This document shows, one piece after another, positions 14,011-17,698 of a DNA stretch of 17,698 nt. The translations under genes were made by a program, and so were the position numbers. Origin of the DNA: JBMTVN01 sp046047235 (GTDB lineage Bacteria; Verrucomicrobiota; Verrucomicrobiia; Limisphaerales; JAHDYP01); the NCBI GenBank assembly GCA_046047235.1, contig JBJOII010000096.1, forward strand, positions 1 to 17,698, written 5' to 3'. Below the pieces are notes generated by a model. The model did no database searches and had not been told where the DNA came from. It worked only from the letters and a program-made list of their open reading frames with translations. Each line of letters starts with the position of its first letter. Position 1 is the stretch's first letter.

Positions 14011-15949
14011 ATCCAAACTCGACTGGTGGCCCTGGGGCCTGGCCATCTTCATGGCCGCCTGGGCCCTTTCCTCCCTCCTCCCCAAATCCCAGTCCGGCAT
14101 CCATAGCCAGGACTTCGGCCGACTCCCCGTCCTCCTCAACGGCCGCGTCCAACCCATGGACTCCGTCGCCCGGAATACGCTCCTCCAACTCCGCGGTAAA
14201 CAAAAAGCCCCCATCAAACTCCATTTCAGTGTCTTTAACGCCCAACGTCGTGGCCAGACTATCCCCGCCATCGATTGGCTGCTCGAAGTCTTCTTCAAAC
14301 CCGCCACCGCCGATACCCGAAAGGTCTTCCGCATCGACCACCCGGAACTCGTCTCCCTCCTCCGCCTCCCACAAGCCAACCCCGATGCCGGCGAAGACGG
14401 AAAACACTACTCCTTCAACCAAATCTTCCCCTCCATGAACGCCCTGGAAAATGAAGCCCGGGCCGCCAATGCCAAGGAAAGCTCCGAACGCTCTCCCCTC
14501 GAACGGCAATCCCTCAAACTCTGGAGCGCTCTCAACCTCTACCAACGCCTCAAAAACAGCGTCAAACCCGAAGGTATGCACGACGCCGCCGCAGAAATCG
14601 CCGCGTTCAAGACTTCCCTCCCCGCTGGCTTCGCCGCCCTCCAAGCACGCCAGGCCGGCCAGGACTACGACCAGGAAGCCCTCACCGCATCCATCAATTT
14701 CCTCCGCGGCTTCGAACCCACCGCCCAAATGGCCCACCCCATCATCATCCCCCCACTCAACCCCGCAGAAAATCCCGATGACTGGGAAAACCTCGGCGAA
14801 GCCGTCCTCAATGGCCTTCGCACCGGCACCCTCAACCCCGCAGTAGAAACCTACGCCAAACTCGCCACCGCCTACCACAACGACGATACCGCCACCTTCA
14901 ACGCCACACTCGATGAATACAAAGCCTACCTCCAGCCCGCGTTCGATACCGAAGTAAAGAAGGCCCTCGCCGAAACCCGCTTCAACGCCTTCGCCCCCTT
15001 CTACCGCGCCCTCGTGGTCGATGTTCTCGCCTTCCTCCTCATCTGTGCCTACTGGATCAAACTATCCGAAAACCTCCGCCGCGCCGCCGTATGGCTCCTC
15101 TTCGTCGGTGTCCTCATCCATAGCAGCGGCCTCCTCTATCGCATGGTCCTCGAAGGTCGCCCGCCCGTCACCAACCTCTACTCCTCCGCCATCTTCATCG
15201 GCTGGGGCTCCGCCCTCCTCGGACTCGTCATGGAACGTATCCACCGCATCGGCCTAGGCGCCGCCGCCGGTAGCTTCATCGGCTTCGCCACGCTCGTCAT
15301 CGCCCATAACCTCGGAGTAGGTGGCGATACCATGGAAATGATGCGCGCCGTGCTCGATAGTAACTTCTGGCTCGCCACCCACGTGGTCACAATCACGATC
15401 GGCTACTCCGCCATGTTCCTCGCCGGCTTCTTCGGCATCCTCCTCCTCGTCCTCGGCCCCTTCACCCGCGTGCTCGGCTCCGAACAGGTCAAGGTCATCG
15501 GCCGCCTCATCTACGGTATCATCTGCTTCGCCACTCTCTTTAGCTTCGTCGGCACCATCCTCGGCGGTATCTGGGCAGACCAATCCTGGGGACGTTTCTG
15601 GGGATGGGACCCCAAGGAAAATGGCGCCCTCCTCATCGTCCTCTGGTGCGCCGCCATGCTCCACGCCCGCTGGGGCGGTATGGTCCGTGAACGCGGTATG
15701 GCTGTCATGGCCGTCTTCGGCAATATCGTCACCAGCTTCTCGTGGTTCGGTGTCAATATGCTCGGCGTCGGCCTGCATAGCTACGGCTTCATGGATAAAG
15801 CCCTCGTCGCCCTCTACGGATTCATCGCCAGCCAGCTCATCATCATGTCCTTCGCCCTCATCCCCACCAAAAGCTGGCGCAGCGTCCGTTCCCCCCTCAG
15901 CAACTCATCCACCCCCTCCCCACGCCAGAGCCGCCACGCCCACGCATAG
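14000..15949 (+). CDS. ccsA: CcsA/ResC cytochrome c biogenesis protein with large N-terminal extracytoplasmic region
   Basis: CcsA (ResC) is the haem-handling membrane subunit of System II cytochrome c assembly. The core is in the C-terminal half (about 335-625): many hydrophobic spans, the tryptophan-rich haem motif WGRFWGWDPKEN starting at residue 530, and histidines H374 (LIHSSG), H461 (ATHVV) and H593 (GLHSYGF) as candidate haem ligands. The N-terminal half is unusual for classic CcsA: one span (about 12-28) and then some 300 mainly soluble residues beginning FGRLPVLLNGRVQPMDSVAR, predicted to face the periplasm. The protein is 649 residues, roughly twice the length of chloroplast-type CcsA. 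AAAAAGG lies a few bases before the ATG at 14000, within the resB end. The stop touches the phoR stop with no base between. Confidence 0.92.
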   Translation: MKPKSKLDWWPWGLAIFMAAWALSSLLPKSQSGIHSQDFGRLPVLLNGRVQPMDSVARNTLLQLRGKQKAPIKLHFSVFNAQRRGQTIPAIDWLLEVFFKPATADTRKVFRIDHPELVSLLRLPQANPDAGEDGKHYSFNQIFPSMNALENEARAANAKESSERSPLERQSLKLWSALNLYQRLKNSVKPEGMHDAAAEIAAFKTSLPAGFAALQARQAGQDYDQEALTASINFLRGFEPTAQMAHPIIIPPLNPAENPDDWENLGEAVLNGLRTGTLNPAVETYAKLATAYHNDDTATFNATLDEYKAYLQPAFDTEVKKALAETRFNAFAPFYRALVVDVLAFLLICAYWIKLSENLRRAAVWLLFVGVLIHSSGLLYRMVLEGRPPVTNLYSSAIFIGWGSALLGLVMERIHRIGLGAAAGSFIGFATLVIAHNLGVGGDTMEMMRAVLDSNFWLATHVVTITIGYSAMFLAGFFGILLLVLGPFTRVLGSEQVKVIGRLIYGIICFATLFSFVGTILGGIWADQSWGRFWGWDPKENGALLIVLWCAAMLHARWGGMVRERGMAVMAVFGNIVTSFSWFGVNMLGVGLHSYGFMDKALVALYGFIASQLIIMSFALIPTKSWRSVRSPLSNSSTPSPRQSRHAHA

Positions 15950-17134
15950 TCAAAGCGCGGCAGCCGGTAAGGTGAAGTAAAAGGTCGTGCCCTCACCGGC
16001 ACGACTCGTGGCCCATACCCGACCCCCGTGGCACTGCACAATGTGCTTCACAATCGCTAATCCCAATCCCGTCCCCCCCTGATCCCTCGACCTCGCCTTG
16101 TCCACTCGATAAAACCGCTCGAAAACCCGCTCCAGCGCCGCCTCCGGTATCCCCGGCCCATCATCAATCACCCGCACCTCCACCCACCCCGCCTCACCCT
16201 CCACCGCCTCAACCCGAACGTTCCCCCCCAACCGCCCATACTTCACCGCATTATCAATCAAGTTAAATAACACCTGCTGCAACCGCCCAGTCTCAGAAAC
16301 AACCCCCACACGCTCCCCCACCGCATTCACCACTGTCACCTCCCGTCCACTGGACCTCGGCAGTAAATCTATCACCACCTGATCCACCACCCCAGCAACC
16401 CCCACCGCATGCCCGTGCATTGCCACCTGCCCCGAATCGTAACGCGATAACGTCAGCAAATCCTCAATCAGAAACGCCAACCGGTCCGCATGACGCTCAA
16501 TCGTCTTCAAAAACTTCTCAGAAACCTGCGGATCATCCTTCGCCCCCTGTAACAACGTCTCCGCATACCCCTTGATCAACGATAACGGAGTCCGCAGCTC
16601 GTGACTCACGTTCGCCACAAACTCCCGACGCGTGTTCTCCAACTGCCGCACGCGAGTCATGTCCCGACACTCCAATAATACCCCCTCACTCTGCTCCTGC
16701 CCCCCGGGAATCAACGTCCCGCTCACGTGAATCAACCTCAGTTCCTCCCCATGTAACTCCAACTCCTGCACCTCAACCCCACCTGACCCAATCACACGCT
16801 TGAATACCTCCTGCAAGCCATCCAGCCGAAATGCCTCCAGCAAAGTCTGACCCAATATCTCCACCCGCACCCCAAACATCGCGTTCACCGCCCGATTGCT
16901 CAACCTCACCCGCCCCTCCCGGTCCAACAACAACACCCCCTCCTCCATACTGTTCAAAACCGCCAACTCCCGCGCCTTCGCGCGCCCCTGAAACTCCAAC
17001 AAATCACGCGCCAACGCATCCCGCTCCCGACGCACCTGCATCAGTCGCAAATCCTCCCGGTCCAAACGACGCCAACACCACCACCCCACCACCGCCGCCG
17101 GAACTAAACCCGCCACTACGGAATACACCCACAT
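15950..17134 (-). CDS. phoR: PhoR-type sensor histidine kinase
   Basis: A 394-residue sensor kinase expected to phosphorylate PhoB, usually in response to phosphate supply. It has one N-terminal hydrophobic span (about 5-21, MWVYSVVAGLVPAAVVGWW), no extracytoplasmic sensor domain, a short coiled region (about 25-58), a PAS domain (about 59-160), and the kinase core. Kinase motifs: H-box FVANVSHELRTPLSLIKGY with H178, N-box QVLFNLIDNAVKYG with N295, G1 DDGPGIP (324-330), F-box FERFYRVD and G2 GGTGLGLAIV (353-362). This matches the PhoR layout in which signal comes from partner proteins rather than a periplasmic domain. The ATG at 17132-17134 gives a clean membrane anchor. It lies 61 bases after phoB on the same strand. 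No pst or phoU genes are in the window, so the phosphate assignment rests on architecture and pairing. Confidence 0.88.
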   Translation of the reverse strand: MWVYSVVAGLVPAAVVGWWCWRRLDREDLRLMQVRRERDALARDLLEFQGRAKARELAVLNSMEEGVLLLDREGRVRLSNRAVNAMFGVRVEILGQTLLEAFRLDGLQEVFKRVIGSGGVEVQELELHGEELRLIHVSGTLIPGGQEQSEGVLLECRDMTRVRQLENTRREFVANVSHELRTPLSLIKGYAETLLQGAKDDPQVSEKFLKTIERHADRLAFLIEDLLTLSRYDSGQVAMHGHAVGVAGVVDQVVIDLLPRSSGREVTVVNAVGERVGVVSETGRLQQVLFNLIDNAVKYGRLGGNVRVEAVEGEAGWVEVRVIDDGPGIPEAALERVFERFYRVDKARSRDQGGTGLGLAIVKHIVQCHGGRVWATSRAGEGTTFYFTLPAAAL

Positions 17135-17195
17135 GAAGACAAATCCTCACCACTACCCAAATGAGGAAGCAATCGGAAATCCCACCTCGAAAACA

Positions 17196-17698
17196 CTAAA
17201 CACCCTCAACAAACCGATACCCAACACCTCGGACGGTATCCAAATAACGCGACGCCTTCCCCAGCTTCTCCCTCAAACGCCTCATGTGCGTGTCCACAGT
17301 CCGCGTGTCTATCACCCGCTCGTAATCCCATACGTCCTGCAATAACTGCTCCCTGGACTGGACCCGCCCCCGCCGCTGCGCAAGTAAAGTCAGCAACTTG
17401 AACTCAGTCGCGGTCAAATCCACCGCCTTGCCCCCCACCGTCACCATGTGCCGCGGCACATCAATCAGTAAATCCGCCAGCTGTATCCGATCCTTCTTCT
17501 GCTCAGTCACCTGCCCCCGAGCCAATAGCTTCTTCACCCGCAAAACCAACTCCCGCGGACTAAATGGCTTTGTCACGTAATCATCCGCCCCAAGCTCCAA
17601 TCCCAAAACCCGGTCGATCTCAGCCGCCTTCGCCGTCAACATCACAATCGGAATCGCCGACGTCGCCGAATCACGCCGCAAAATCTTGCACACCTCCA
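17196..17698 (-). CDS. phoB: PhoB-type OmpR-family response regulator, C-terminal part (cut by window edge)
   Basis: The 3' end of a response-regulator gene; the frame is open to the right edge, so the N-terminal half of the receiver, including the phospho-acceptor Asp, is missing. The visible receiver end has the switch threonine in VMLTAK, GADDYVTKPF with the conserved lysine, and the last helix. An OmpR/PhoB winged-helix DNA-binding domain follows: LTATEFKLLTLLAQRRGRVQ, the DVWDYERVIDTRTVDTHMRRLREKLG region carrying the recognition helix, and the wing ending VRGVGYRF. This structure and pairing with the PhoR-like kinase next to it favour PhoB over other OmpR-family members. It is upstream of phoR in transcription order and probably co-transcribed; the 61-base gap shows no terminator. 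Confidence 0.88.
   Translation of the reverse strand, partial: EVCKILRRDSATSAIPIVMLTAKAAEIDRVLGLELGADDYVTKPFSPRELVLRVKKLLARGQVTEQKKDRIQLADLLIDVPRHMVTVGGKAVDLTATEFKLLTLLAQRRGRVQSREQLLQDVWDYERVIDTRTVDTHMRRLREKLGKASRYLDTVRGVGYRFVEGV

Noticed and set aside
13976..14878. Long minus-strand ORFs opposite resB and ccsA
   Set aside because: Same shadow composition; the plus-strand genes have intact family motifs and overlapping starts typical of an operon.
1..17698. Mobile element, defence system or CRISPR array
   Set aside because: No transposase, integrase, repeat-spacer pattern, terminal inverted repeats or tRNA-adjacent attachment site was seen; the genes are housekeeping and operon-like.

Overview
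The window looks like a core-genome segment of a diderm, LPS-making bacterium, most likely a member of the Verrucomicrobiota or a PVC-group relative. This is inferred from gene content and protein style: a KDO/Lpt cluster continuing into hprK and an HPr gene, a proline-rich N-terminal extension on Rho, ResB/CcsA cytochrome c maturation and high GC. No rRNA, tRNA, CRISPR array, integrase or insertion sequence was seen, so the region appears ancestral rather than recently acquired.

Layout. Positions 1-5626 are a minus-strand run, in transcription order: a kdsA-lptC/lptA fusion, lptB, hprK, an HPr gene, gatC and gatA (cut by the window edge). A short divergent promoter region follows, then plus-strand proC and an AI-2E family membrane protein (5738-7874). 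Facing them on the minus strand are rpmE and prfA (8067-9467), separated by a hairpin-plus-T-run that abuts the prfA start codon. Then come plus-strand rho (9758-11521) with an intrinsic terminator, and a tightly coupled unit of lipoprotein, resB and ccsA (11723-15949). Convergent to it, with no intergenic base, are minus-strand phoR and phoB (phoB cut by the right edge).

How the genes work together. The left block joins KDO synthesis (KdsA), the periplasmic LPS bridge (LptC/LptA-like) and the transport ATPase (LptB) to an HPr kinase and its HPr substrate. This resembles a compressed version of the proteobacterial kds-lptCAB-rpoN-hpf-ptsN-hprK-ptsH neighbourhood with the middle genes missing. 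GatCA supports Asn/Gln-tRNA transamidation. rpmE, prfA and rho serve translation and transcription termination. The lipoprotein-ResB-CcsA set is System II cytochrome c assembly plus an undescribed, internally duplicated lipoprotein. PhoBR is a PhoR-type two-component system.

Most notable observations: (1) KdsA, complete with all four predicted metal ligands, reads without a stop into a membrane-spanning segment and about 625 residues of LptC/LptA-like repeats; (2) an intrinsic-terminator-like hairpin sits directly against the prfA start; (3) codon usage depends strongly on strand, the + strand being C-rich whichever way genes point; (4) plus-strand genes show a codon-context rule in which Asp, Asn and His codons switch from C to T before a codon beginning with A. 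All calls were made by reading the sequence; no database search was run.
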